From: Spongilla lacustris | Taxonomy: Eukaryota; Porifera; Demospongiae; Spongillida; Spongillidae | Length of the DNA: 64,000 nt | Direction: 5' to 3' | Assembly: GCA_949361645.1 (NCBI GenBank) | Contig: OX442436.1 | Location: forward strand, 3,162,032-3,226,031 | Part shown: in pieces, positions 42,701 through 56,300 of the stretch | Position numbering within the stretch: position 1 is the first letter of the stretch | Layout of the letters: each line of letters opens with the position of its first letter | Made by a program: the position numbers and the translations under genes | The notes under the pieces: generated by a model | What the model saw: the letters and a program-made list of their open reading frames with translations, nothing else | What the model was told of the DNA's origin: nothing | The model's database searches: none

Positions 42701-45700
42701 AACAAATACTGTGGGCCCATATTTACTGTGGGCCCACATGTACTGTGGTCACACATGTACTGTGGTCACACATGTATTTTGGGCCCACATGTACAATAGG
42801 CCCACATGTATTATAGGCCCACATGTATTGGGGGCCAACATGTATAGTAGGCCCAGATGTATTGTGGGCCCACATGGCCCACATGTGCTGTGGGCCCACA
42901 GTACACATTAGCCCACAATTACAATTCATGCGGGCCTACTATACATGTGGGCAATCAATATATGTTCGCCCTCAATACATGTGGTCCCCCAATACATGTG
43001 GGCCTACAATACATGTGGAGCTACTACACATGTGGGCGCACAATACATGCGACCCAATTTACAATATATAATGGCCTAAAACACATGTGGGCCTACTATA
43101 TATGTGGGCCCACAATTCGCCAATTCGACAATTTATTGGCCGCCCACATTTGTAGTAAGCTCACATGTACAGTACGCCCACATGTATTGTAGGCGCACAT
43201 GTATTGGGGGACCACATGTATTAGAGGCCCACATGTACTGTGGGCCAACATGTATTGTGTGACCTCATCTATTGTGGGCCCACATGTATACTGTGGGCAC
43301 ACATGTATTGTGGGCCCACATTTACAGAAGGCCCACATGTATAGTAAACCCACATGTACAGTAGGCCCAGACATACAGTAGGCCCACATGTATAGTAGGC
43401 CCACATGTATTGTGGGCCCACATGTATTGTGGGCCCACATGTATTGTGGGCCCACATGTATTGTGGGCCCACATGTACTGTTGGCCCACATGTGCTTTGG
43501 GCGCACATTTAAAGTAGGTCCAGTAAGTCCCACATGTATTGTAGGCCCACATGTTTTGGGGGTACCCATTTGCTGGGGACCTACATGTATAGTAGGCCCA
43601 GACATACATTATGCTCATGTGTATTGTTGGCCCACATGTATTAGGGGCCAACATATATAGTGGGCCCACATGTATTGTGGGCCCACATGTACTATGGGCT
43701 CAGATGTATAGTAGGTCCATATGTATTGTGGGCAGACATGTCTTGTGGGCACACATATATAGTAGGCCCACATGTACTGTGCACCCATATGTATTGTGGG
43801 ACCACATGTGCATTAAGCCCAAGTGTTTTGCGGGACCACATGTATAGTAGGCCAGTGAGCTATACATGTGGGCCTACTGTACATATTTTGGGCATAGTAG
43901 GCCCACATATATTGTGAGTGTAGTAGGCCCACATAATGTGTGGGCGTTAATGTCCCACATTTATTATAGTACATGTGGGCCCACCATATATATTGGTCCT
44001 ACTAATCATGTGTGCCCACAAAACATGTTAACTTACTATACATGTGGGCCTATAGTACGTCTGGACCTCATGTGGAAGCCTACAATACATGTATGCCTAC
44101 CGTACATGTGGGACCACAAAACATGTGGGCAAACTATACATGTGAGCCCACAGTACGTGTGCGCCCACAATACATGTGGGCACACAATAAATGTGGGTCT
44201 ATTATACATGTGGGTCTACAACATGTGGACCCGCAATACATGTGGACCTAGTATACAAATGGGCCCACAGTACATGTGGGCCGACAATTTATGTGGGCCT
44301 ACTATAAATGTGGGCCCAGAATACATCTGGGCCTATTATACATGTGGGCCCCCAAGATATGTGGGCATACAATACATGTGAGCCTTCTGTACATGTGGGC
44401 CAACTTTACTTGTTAGCCTACAATATACGTGGGCTCACAGTACATGTGGGCCCACAATAGATGAGGTCGCACAATACATGTTGGCCCACAATACGTGTGG
44501 GCCTATAATACATGTCGGCCTATTGTACAAGTAAAGTTGGCCCACACATACAGGAGGCTCACATCTATTGTATGCCCACATGTATTGTAGGCCCACATGT
44601 ATTGTAGGCCTACATGTATTGGGGGCACACTTGTATAGTAGGCCCACCTGTATTGAAAGCCAACATGTATAGTAGGCCCACATGTATAGTAGGCCCACAT
44701 CTATTGTGGGTACACAGTACATGTGGACCCATATATATAGTAGATCCACATGTATTGTGGGACCACATGTGTTGTGGGCCCACATCTATTGTGGGCCCAC
44801 ATGTAAAGTAGGCCCACATGTACTGTGGGCCCATGTATATAGTAGGCCACATGTATTGTAGGCCCACATGTATAGTAGGCCCACATGAATTGTGGGCCCA
44901 CATGTATAGTAGGCCCACATGTACTGTGGGTAACATGTACTGTGGGCCTACATGTATTATAGGCCTAGAAGTACAATGGGCCCACATATGTTATGGGCCC
45001 ACATGAATTGCGGGCCCATTTGGCTAGTAGCTGAACTTGTATTGTGTTCTGTGGGCCCATATCTTCTTTGGGCACGTATATATATATTAGTTCCAAATGT
45101 ACTGTGGGCCCACAGGTATTGTGGGCCCACATGTTCAGTAGGCCCACATGTACAATAGGCCCACATGTATCATAACCCAAATGTATTGTGGGCCAACATG
45201 CATTGTGCGACCATACGTATAGTAGGTCCACATGTATTGTGGACAAACAAGTATATGTTAGCCCACAATGCATGTGGGCCTACTATAAATTGTGGGCATA
45301 ATAGGTGCACATGTATTGTAGTACATGTGGGCCCGCAATATATGTGGACCCACCATACATATTGGCCTTCTAATGATGTGGGCCCACAGTACATGTTAAC
45401 TTAATATAAACATGGATCAACAGTACATGAGGTCCCACAATACATGCAGGCCTACTATACATGTGGGCCCACAATACGTGCACGCATACTATCCTTATGG
45501 ACCCACTGTATATCTGGTCCCACTATACATGTGGGCACACAATGCATGTGTGCCTTCATTGCGTGTGGGCCTACTATGCATGTGGGCCCACCATACATAT
45601 GGACCTACTATACATGTGGGCAAAAAGTAGATGTGGGCCCTTAAGGGCACACAATAAATTTTGGTCTACTTTACATGTGGGTCTCCTACACATGTGGACC

Positions 45701-48395
45701 CGCAATACATGCGGACCTAGTATATACAAATGGGCCCACAGTACATGTATTGTGGGTGTAACAGGCCCACATTTATCATAGTCAATAAGTACGGCTCCTG
45801 CTGGAGTAATGCTAAGTTTTACTTGGCCTACTATACATGTGGGCCCCCAATGCATGTGGGCCTACAATACATTTGGATTGTAGCCGCAGATGAACAGTAG
45901 CCCCACATGTTTTGTAAGCTGACATGTATTAGGGGCCCACATGTATAGTATGCCCACATGTATTGTGGGCCCCCCTGGCCCACATGTACTGTGGGCCCAC
46001 ATGTATAGTAGGCCCGTGTATTGTGGGCCCACAAATTTTGCGGGCCTACTACGCCCACAAGATATGTATTGTAGGCCCACATGTATTGTGGGAGCACATG
46101 TACTGTGGGCCCACATGTATAGTTTGCTCACATATATAGTTACTGTACATGTGTGCCTACTATACATGTATTGCGAGCACCACTGATGGACCCCATGTAT
46201 CGTGGGCCCATTAGTTCAGTAGGCCCAAATTCATTGTCTGCCCGCATTTGTAGTAAGCCCACATGTACAGTAGGCCCACATGTATCGTAGGCCCACATGT
46301 GTTGTGGGCCCACATTTACAGAAGGCCCACATGTATAGTAAACCCACATGTACATTAGGCCCACATGTATTGTAGGCCCACATGTATAGTAGGCCCACAT
46401 GTATTTTGGGCCCACATGTATTTTGGGCCCACATGTATTTTGGGCCCACATGTACTGCCACAATACATCTTAGCCACAATACATGTGGAATATATTATGG
46501 CCTAAAACGCATGTGGGCCCACGGTACATGTGGGCCCACAACACATGTGGGCTTACTGGGTCTACTGTACATCTGGGCCTACTTAATACATGTGGGCTCC
46601 CAATACATGTGGGCGTACAATACATGTTGGACTACTGAACATGTGGGCCTACTTTACATGTGGGCCCACAGTAACAGTACATGGGGGGCCTACTATATAT
46701 GTGTCCAAAGTACATGTGGGCCCACGGTTCATGTGGGCCCACAATACATGTGGGCCTACAATACATGTAGGCCTACTGTATGTCTGGGTCTGCTGTACAT
46801 GAGGGCCCCAATTCATGTGGGCCTACTATACGTGCGGGCCTACGGTACATGTGGGCCTACTGTACATGTTTGCCCACAATACATGTGGACCTACTATACA
46901 TATGGTCGCACAATACATGTTGGCCCACAGTACATTTGGGACTACTATACATGCGTGCCCAAAGAAGATATGGCCCACAATACATGTGGGTACACAATAC
47001 ATGTGAGGCTACTATACATATGGGTCCGCAATTCCTGTGGGCCCAGAACATATGTGGGCCTATTGTACTTGTGGGCCTATAATACATATGGGCCCACAGA
47101 ATATGTTTGCCTACTATAGGCCCACAATATATGAGGGCCCCAATTCATGTGGGCCTACTATACAATTGGGCCAACGGTGGCCCACAGTATAGTAGGTTAC
47201 ACGCATTGTGGTCCGACATGTATAGTGGGCCCACATGTACAGTGCGCCCATATGGATAGTACGCGCGCATGTATTGTGGGCCTACATGTATAGTAGGCCT
47301 GCATGTATTGTGGGACCTCATGTACTGTGGATCCAAGTTTAGAGTAAGTTAACATGTATTGTGGGCCCACATGTATAGTAGGCCAATATGTATGGTGGGC
47401 CCACATATATTGTGGGCCCACATGTACTACAAAATATGTGGGCCTACTATGCCCAAAATATGTACAGCAGGCCCACATGAATATACAGTAGGCCCATATG
47501 AATTGTAGGCCCACATGTATTGTGGGAGTACATGTACTGGGAGCCCACATGTACAGTGGCCCATATGGATAGTACGCGTGCATGTATGTTGGGCCCACAT
47601 GTATAGAAGGCCTGCATGTATTGTGGGACCTCATGTACTGTGGACCCATATGTATAGTAAGTTAACATGTTTTGCGGTCACACATGTACAGTAGGCCCCT
47701 GTGTATGGTGGGACCACATGTACTGTGGGCCTACATGTATGGTAGGCTCACATGTATTGTGGGCCCACATGTATAGTAGGCCCACATATATTGTGGACAT
47801 GGTAGGCCCCCGTATGTTGTGGGCGTAATAGTCCCACATATACTGTGGGCGTAGTAGGCCCATATATACTGTGGGCATAGTAGGCCTAGATATATTGTGG
47901 GCGTAGTAAGCCCACATATATTGTGGGCATACTAGTCCCACATGTACAGCAGGCCCACATGTATTGTGGGCCCAGATGTAAAGTAGGCCCACATGTATAA
48001 TAGGCCCACATGCATTAGAGGCCCACATGGATTGTGGGCCAACATGTACTATGCGACCACATTTATTGTGGGCCCACATGTTTAGGAGGCCCACATGTAC
48101 TGTGGGCCCACGTGTATTGTGGGCTAACAAGTAAAGTTGGCCCACAAGTACAGGAGGCTCAGATGTATTGTATGCCCACATGTATTGGGGGCCCACATGT
48201 ATAGTAGGCCCAGACGTACAGTAGGCCCACATGTATTGCAGGCCACATGTATTGTTGGCCCACATGTACTGTGGGCTAACATGTGTTTTAGACCATAATA
48301 TATATAATATTTAATTGATAGCCCACAATACACGTGGACGTACTGTACATGTGGGCCCACAATGCATGTGGCCCTACAATACAGGTGGGCCAGTA
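39779..48395. repeat. satellite B: 17-bp palindromic unit, orientation switching
   Basis: About 500 units of the form TACATGTGGGCCCACAR, or the variant ...GGGCCTACTA, in head-to-tail blocks. Block orientation flips repeatedly: forward 39.8-41.62, reverse 41.77-42.89, forward to 43.13, reverse to 43.85, forward to 44.53, reverse to 45.25, forward to 45.75. Shorter flips follow to 46.45, then forward to 47.18, reverse to 48.29 and forward to 48.39 kb. The unit core TGTGGGCCCACA is a perfect palindrome. Because 17 is not a multiple of three and the unit lacks stops, long meaningless frames appear in many phases. Confidence 0.95.
41625..41767. repeat. ~22-24-bp minisatellite embedded in satellite B
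   Basis: Six or so units of CCCCTCACTCCCCCATATGA with variants sit exactly between a forward and a reverse block of satellite B, that is, at an inversion point. Confidence 0.85.
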
Positions 48396-48401
48396 ATCCA
48401 T

Positions 48402-50541
48402 ATGTATCTAGATTTACTAACTAGTAATGGTTTAATTATTAAATATACTTATTATGATTATAGTGATAGTATACCTATTGTGAATATCTCAGTGTGGAAA
48501 TAACACTTATGGTTTAACATGGTTTATCATAAACCATTCAATGGTAAATTAAATCCAATGCACTCAGACATACTATCCATATGTATCTAGATTTACTAAC
48601 TAGTAATGGTTTAGTTATTAAATGTTCTTATTATGATTTAAATGATACTATACCTATTGTGAATATCTTAGTGTCGAAATAACAATTATGGTTTAACATG
48701 GTTTATCATAAACCATTTAATGGTAAATTAAATCTAATACACTCAGACATACTATCCATATGTATCTAGATTTACTAAGTAGTAATGGTTTTATTATTAA
48801 ACGTTGTTATTATGATTTTAATGATAGAATAACAATTGTGAATATCTCAGTGTAGAAATAACACATGGTTTAACATGGTTTATCAAAAACCATTCAATGG
48901 TAAAATAAATCTAATACACTCAGACATACTATCCATATGTATCTAGAATTACTAACTAGTAAATGTTTAATTATTAAATGTCGTTATTATGATTTTAGTG
49001 ATAGTATACCTATTGTGAATATCTCAGTATGGAAATACCACTTATGGTTTAACATGGTTTATCATAAACCATTCAATGGTAAATTAAATCCAATGCACTC
49101 AGACATACTATCCATATGTATCTAGATTTACTAACTAGTAATGGTTTAGTTATTAAATGTTCTTATTATGATTTAAATGATAGTATACCTATTGTGAATA
49201 TCTTAGTGTCGAAATAACAATTATGGTTTAACATGGTTTATCATAAACCATTTAATGGTAAATTAAATCTAATACACTCAGACATACTATCCATATGTAT
49301 CTAGATTTACTAACTAGTAATGGTTTTATTATTAAACGTTGTTATTATGATTTTAATGATAGAATAACAATTGTGAATATCTCAGTGTGGAAATAACACA
49401 TGGTTTAACATGGTTTATCAAAAACCATTCAATGGTAAAATAAATCTAATACACTCAGACATACTATCCATATGTATCTAGAATTACTAACTAGTAATTG
49501 TTTAATTATTAAATGTCGTTATTATGATTTTAGTGATAGTATACCTATTGTGAATATCTCAGTATGGAAATACCACTTATGGTTCAACATGGTTTATCAT
49601 AAACCATTCAATGGTAAATTAAATCCAATGCACTCAGACATACTATCCATATGTATCTAGATTTACTAACTAGTAATGGTTTAGTTATTAAATGTTCTTA
49701 TTATGATTTAAATGATTGTATAACTATTGCGAATATCTCAGTGTCGAAATAACAATTATGGTTTAACATGGTTTATCATAAACCATTTAACGGTAAATTA
49801 AATCTAATACACTCAGACATACTATCCATATGTATCTACATTTACTAACTAGTAATGGTTTAATTATTAAACGTTGTTATTATGATTTTAATGATAGAAT
49901 AACAATTGTGAATATCTCAGTGTGGAAATAACACATGGTTTAACATGGTTTATCATAAACCATTCAATGGTAAAATAAATCTAATACACTCAGACATACA
50001 ATCCATATGTATCTAGAATTACTAACTAGTAATTGTTTAATTATTAAATGTCGTTATTATGATTTTAGTGATAGTATACCTATTGTGAATATCTCAGTAT
50101 GGAAATACCACTTATGGTTTAACATGGTTTATCATAAACCATTCAATGGTAAATTAAATCCAATGCACTCAGACATACTATCCATATGTATCTAGATTTA
50201 CTAACTAGTAATGGTTTAGTTATTAAATGTTCTTATTATGATTTAAATGATTGTATACCTATTGCGAATATCTCAGTGTCGATATAACAATTATGGTTTA
50301 ACATGGTTTATCATAAACCATTTAATGGTAAATTAAATCTAATACACTCAGACATACTATCCATATGTATCTACATTTACTAACTAGTAATGGTTTCATT
50401 ATTAAACGTTGTTATTATGATTTTAATGATAGAATAACAATTGTGAATATCTCAGTGTGGAAATAACACTTATGGTTTAACATGGTTTATCATAAACCAT
50501 TCAATGGTAAATTAAGTCCAATGCACTCAGACATACTATCC
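48402..50541 (+). repeat. 535-bp higher-order repeat (three monomers)
   Basis: The same monomer type recurs at 48402, 48937, 49472 and 50007, exactly 535 bp apart, giving about four copies of a 3-monomer unit. Confidence 0.85.
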
Positions 50542-53379
50542 ATATTTATCTAGATTTACTAACTGGTAATGGTTTTATTATTAAATGTACTTATTATGAT
50601 TTTAGTGATAGTATACCTATTGTGAATATCTCAGTGTCGAAATAACAATTATGGTTTAACATGGTTTATCATAAACCATTTAATGGTAAATTAAATCTAA
50701 TACACTCAGACATACTATCCATATGTATCTAGATTTACTAACTAGTAATGGTTTTATTATTAAACGTTGTTATTATGATTTTAATGATAGAATAACAATT
50801 GTGAATATCTCAGTGTGGAAATAACACATGGTTTAACATGGTTTATCAAAAACCATTCAATGGTAAAATAAATCTAATACACTCAGACATACTATCCATA
50901 TGTATCTAGAATTACGAACTAGTGATTGTTTAATTATTAAATGTCGTTATTATGATTTTAGTGATTGTATACCTATTGTGAATATCTCAGTGTGGAAATA
51001 CCACTTATGGTTTAACATGGTTTATCATAAACCATTCAATGGTAAATTAAATCCAATGCACTCAGACATACTATCCATATGTATCTAGATTTACTAACTA
51101 GTAATGGTTTAGTTATAAATGTTCTTATTATGATTTAAATGATAGTACACCTATTGCGAATATCTCAGTGTCGAAATAACAATTATGGTTTAACATGGTT
51201 TATCATAAACCATTCAATGGTAAATTAAAACTAATACACTCAGACATACTATCCATATGCATCTAGATTTACTAACTAGTAATGGTTTAATTATTAAATG
51301 TACTTATTATGATTTTAGTGATAGTATACCTATTGTGAATATCTCAGTGTGGAAATAACACTTATGGTTTAACATGGTTTATCATAAACCATTCAATGGT
51401 AAATTAAATCTAATACACTCAGATATACTATCCATATGTATCTAGATTTACTAACTGGTAATGGTTTAATTATTAAATGCTCTTATTATGATTTTAATGA
51501 TAGAATAACAATTGTGAATATCTCAGTGTGGAAATACCACTTATGGTTTAACATGGTTTATCATAAACCATTCAATGGTAAATTAAATCTAATACACTCA
51601 GATATACTATCCATATGTATCTAGATTTACTAACTGGTAATGGTTTAATTATTAAATGTACTTATTATGATTTTAGTGATAGTATACCTATTGTGAATAT
51701 CTCAGTGTGGAAATACCACTTATGGTTTAACATGGTTTATCATAAACCATTCAATGGTAAATTAAATCTAATACACTCAGATATACTATCCATATGTATC
51801 TAGATTTACTAACTAGTAATGGTTTAATTATTAAATGTACTTATTATGATTTTAGTGATAGTATACCTATTGTGAATATCTCAGTGTGGAAATAACACAT
51901 GGTTTAACATGGTTTGTCATAAACCATTCAATGGTAAAATAAATCTAATACACTCAGACATACTATCCATATGTATCTAGAATAACTAACTAGTAATTGT
52001 TTAATTATTAAATGTCGTTATTATGATTTTAATGATAGTATAACAATTGTGAATATCTCAGTGTGGAAATAACACTTATGGTTTAACATGGTTTATCATA
52101 AACCATTCAATGGTAAATTAAGTCCAATGCACTCAGACATACTATCCATATTTATCTAGATTTACTAACTGGTAATGGTTTTATTATTAAATGTACTTAT
52201 TATGATTTTAGTGATAGTATACCTATTGTGAATATCTCAGTGTCGAAATAACAATTATGGTTTAACATGGTTTATCATAAACCATTTAATGGTAAATTAA
52301 ATCTAATACACTCAGACATACTATCCATATGTATCTAGATTTACTAACTAGTAATAGTTTTATTATTAAACGTTGTTATTATGATTTTAATGATAGAATA
52401 AAAATTGTGAATATCTCAGTGTGGAAATAACACATGGTTTAACATGGTTTATCAAAAACCATTCAATGGTAAAATAAATCTAATACTCTCACACATACTA
52501 TCCATATGTATCTAGAATTACGAACTAGTGATTGTTTAATTATTAAATGTCGTTATTATGATTTTAGTGATAGTATACCTATTGTGAATATCTCAGTGTG
52601 GAAATAACACTTATGGTTTAACATGGTTTATCATAAACCATTCAATGGTAAATTAAATCTAATACACTTAGACATACTATCCATATGTATCTAGATTTAC
52701 TAACTAGTAATGGTTTAATTATTAAATGTACTTATTATGATTTTAATGATAGAATAAAAATTGTGAATATCTCAGTGTGGAAATAACACATGGTTTAACA
52801 TGGTTTATCAAAAACCATTCAATGGTAAAATAAATCTAATACACTCAGACATACTATCCATATGTATCTAGAATTACTAACTAGTAATTGTTTAATTATT
52901 AAATGTCGTTATTATGATTTTAATGATAGTATACCAATTGTGAATATCTTAGTGTGGAAATAACACATGGTTTAACATGGTTTATCATAAACCATTCAAT
53001 GGTAAATTAAATCTAATACACTCAGACATACTATCCATATGTATCTAGATTTACTAACTAGTAATGGTTTAATTATTAAATGTTCTTATTATGATTTTAG
53101 TGATTATACCTATTGTGAATATCTCAGTGTGGAAATAACACTTATGGTTTAACATTGTTTATCATAAACCATTCAATGGTAAATTAAATCCAATGCACTC
53201 AGACATACTATCCATATGTATCTAGATTTACTAACTGGTAATGGTTTAATTATTAAATGTACTTATTATGATTTTAGTGATAGTATACCTATTGTGAATA
53301 TCTCAGTGTGGAAATACCACTTGGAAATAACACATGGTTTAACAAGGTATATCATAAACCATTCAATGGTAAATTAAAT

Positions 53380-56300
53380 CTAATACACTCAGACATACTA
53401 TCCATATGTATCTAGATTTACTAACTAGTAATGGTTTAATTATTAAATGTACTTATTATGATTTTAATGATAGAATAACAATTGTGAATATCTCAGTATG
53501 GAAATAACACATGGTTTAACATGGTTTATCAAAAACCATTCAATGGTAAAATAAATCAAATACACTCAGACATACTATCCATATGTATCTAGAATTACTA
53601 ACTAGTAATTGTTTAATTATTAAATGTCGTTATTATGATTTTAATGATAGTGTACCTATTGTGAATATCTCAGTGTGGAAATAACACATGGTTTAACATG
53701 GTTTATCATAAACCATTCCATGGTAAATTAAATCTAATACACTCAAACATACTATCCATATGCATCTAGATTTATTAACTAGTAATGGTTTAATTATTAA
53801 ATGTACTTATTATGATTTTAGTGATAGTATACCTATTGTGAATATCTCAGTGTGGAAATAACACTTATGGTTTAACATGGTTTATCATAAACCATTCAAT
53901 GGTAAATTAAATCTAATAAACTCAGACATACTATCCATATGTATCTACATTTACTAACTAGTAATGGTTTAATTATTAATCGTTGTTATTATGATATGAA
54001 TAAAAGTATACCAATTGGGAATATCTCAGTGTGGAAATAACACTTATGGTTTAACATGGTTTATCATAAACCATTCGATGGTAAATTAAATCTAATACAC
54101 TCAGACATACTATCCATATGTATCTAGATTTACTAACTAGTAATGGTTTATTTATTAAATGCTCTTATTATGATTTTAATGATAGTGTACCTATTGTGAA
54201 TATCTCAGTGTGGAAATAACACATGGTTTAACATGGTTTATCATAAACCATTCAATGGTAAATTAAATCTAATACACTCAGACATACTATCCATATGCAT
54301 CTAGATTTACTAACTAGTAATGGTTTAATTATTAAATGTACTTATTATGATTTTAGTGATAGTATACCTATTGTGAATATCTCAGTGTGGAAATAACACT
54401 TATGGTTTAACATGGTTTATCATAAACCATTCAATGGTAAATTAAATCTAATATACTCAGACATACTATCCATATGTATCTAGATTTACTAACTAGTAAT
54501 GGTTTATTTATTAAATGCTCTTATTATGATTTTAATGATAGTGTACCTATTGTGAATATCTCAGTGTGGAAATAACACATGGTTTAACATGGTTTATCAA
54601 AATCCATTCAATGGTCAATTAAATCTAATACACTCAGACATACTATCCATATGTATCTAGATTTACTAACTGGTAATGGTTTAATTATTAAATGTACTTA
54701 TTATGATTTTAGTGATAGTATACCTATTGTGAATATCTCAGTGTGGAAATACCACTTGGAAATAACACATGGTTTAACATGGTATATCATAAACCATTCA
54801 ATGGTAAATTAATTCTAACAAACTCAGACATACTATCCATATGTATCTACATTTACTAACTAGTAATGGTTTAATTATTAATCGTTGTTATTATGATATG
54901 AATAAAAGTATACCAATTGTGAATATCTCAGTGTGGAAATAACACTTATGGTTTAACATGGTTTATCATAAACCATTCGATGGTAAATTAAATCTAATAC
55001 ACTCAGACATACTATCCATATGTATCTAGATTTACTAACTAGTAATGGTTTAGTTATTAAATGTTCTTATTATGATTTTAGTGATAGTATACCTATTGTG
55101 AATATCTCAGTGTGGAAATAACACATGGTTTAACATGGTTGATCATAAACCATTCAATGGTAAATTAAATCTAATACACTCAGACATACTATCCATATGT
55201 ATCTAGAATTACTACCTAGTAATTGTTTAATTATTAAATGTCGTTATTATGATTTTAATGATAGTATACCAATTGTGAACATCTTAGTGTGGAAATAACA
55301 CTTATTGTTTAACATGGTTTATCATAAACCATTCAATGGTAAATTAAATCTAATACACTCAGCTATACTATCCATATGCATCTAGATTTACTAACTAGTA
55401 ATGGTTTAATTATTAAATGTACTTATTATGATTTTAGTGATAGTATACCTATTGTGAATATCTCAGTGTGGAAATAACACTTATGGTTTAACATGGTTTA
55501 TCATAAACCATTCAATGGTAAATTAAATCTAATACACTCAGACATACTATCCATATGTATCTAGATTTACTAACTAGTAATGGTTTATTTATTAAATGCT
55601 CTTATTATGATTTTAATGATAGTGTACCTATTGTGAATATCTCAGTGTGGAAATAACACATGGTTTAACATGGTTTATCATAAACCATTCAATGGTAAAT
55701 TAAAACTAATACACTCAGACATACTATCCATATGCATCTAGATTTACTAACTAGTAATGGTTTAATTATTAAATGTACTTATTATGATTTTAGTGATAGT
55801 ATACCTATTGTGAATATCTCAGTGTGGAAATAACACTTATGGTTTAACATGGTTTATCATAAACCATTCAATGGTAAATTAAATCTAATACACTCAGATA
55901 TACTATCCATATGTATCTAGATTTACTAACTGGTAATGGTTTAATTATTAAATGCTCTTATTATGATTTTAATGATAGAATAACAATTGTGAATATCTCA
56001 GTGTGGAAATACCACTGATGGTTTAACATGGTTTATCATAAACCATTCAATGGTAAATTAAATCTAATACACTCAGAAATACTATCCATATGTATCTAGA
56101 TTTACTAACTGGTAATGGTTTAATTATTAAATGTACTTATTATGATTTTAGTGATAGTATACCTATTGTGAATATCTCAGTGTGGAAATACCACTTATGG
56201 TTTAACATGGTTTATCATAAACCATTCAATGGTAAATTAAATCTAATACACTCAGATATACTATCCATATGTATCTAGATTTACTAACTAGTAATGGTTT

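Noticed and set aside
39948..47119. Long frames (up to 245 codons) in satellite B as genes
   Set aside because: They are produced by the stop-free 17-bp unit, overlap in several phases and on both strands, and change with each orientation flip.
39779..48395. CRISPR-like array
   Set aside because: The period is 17 bp with no unique spacers, and the context is eukaryotic.
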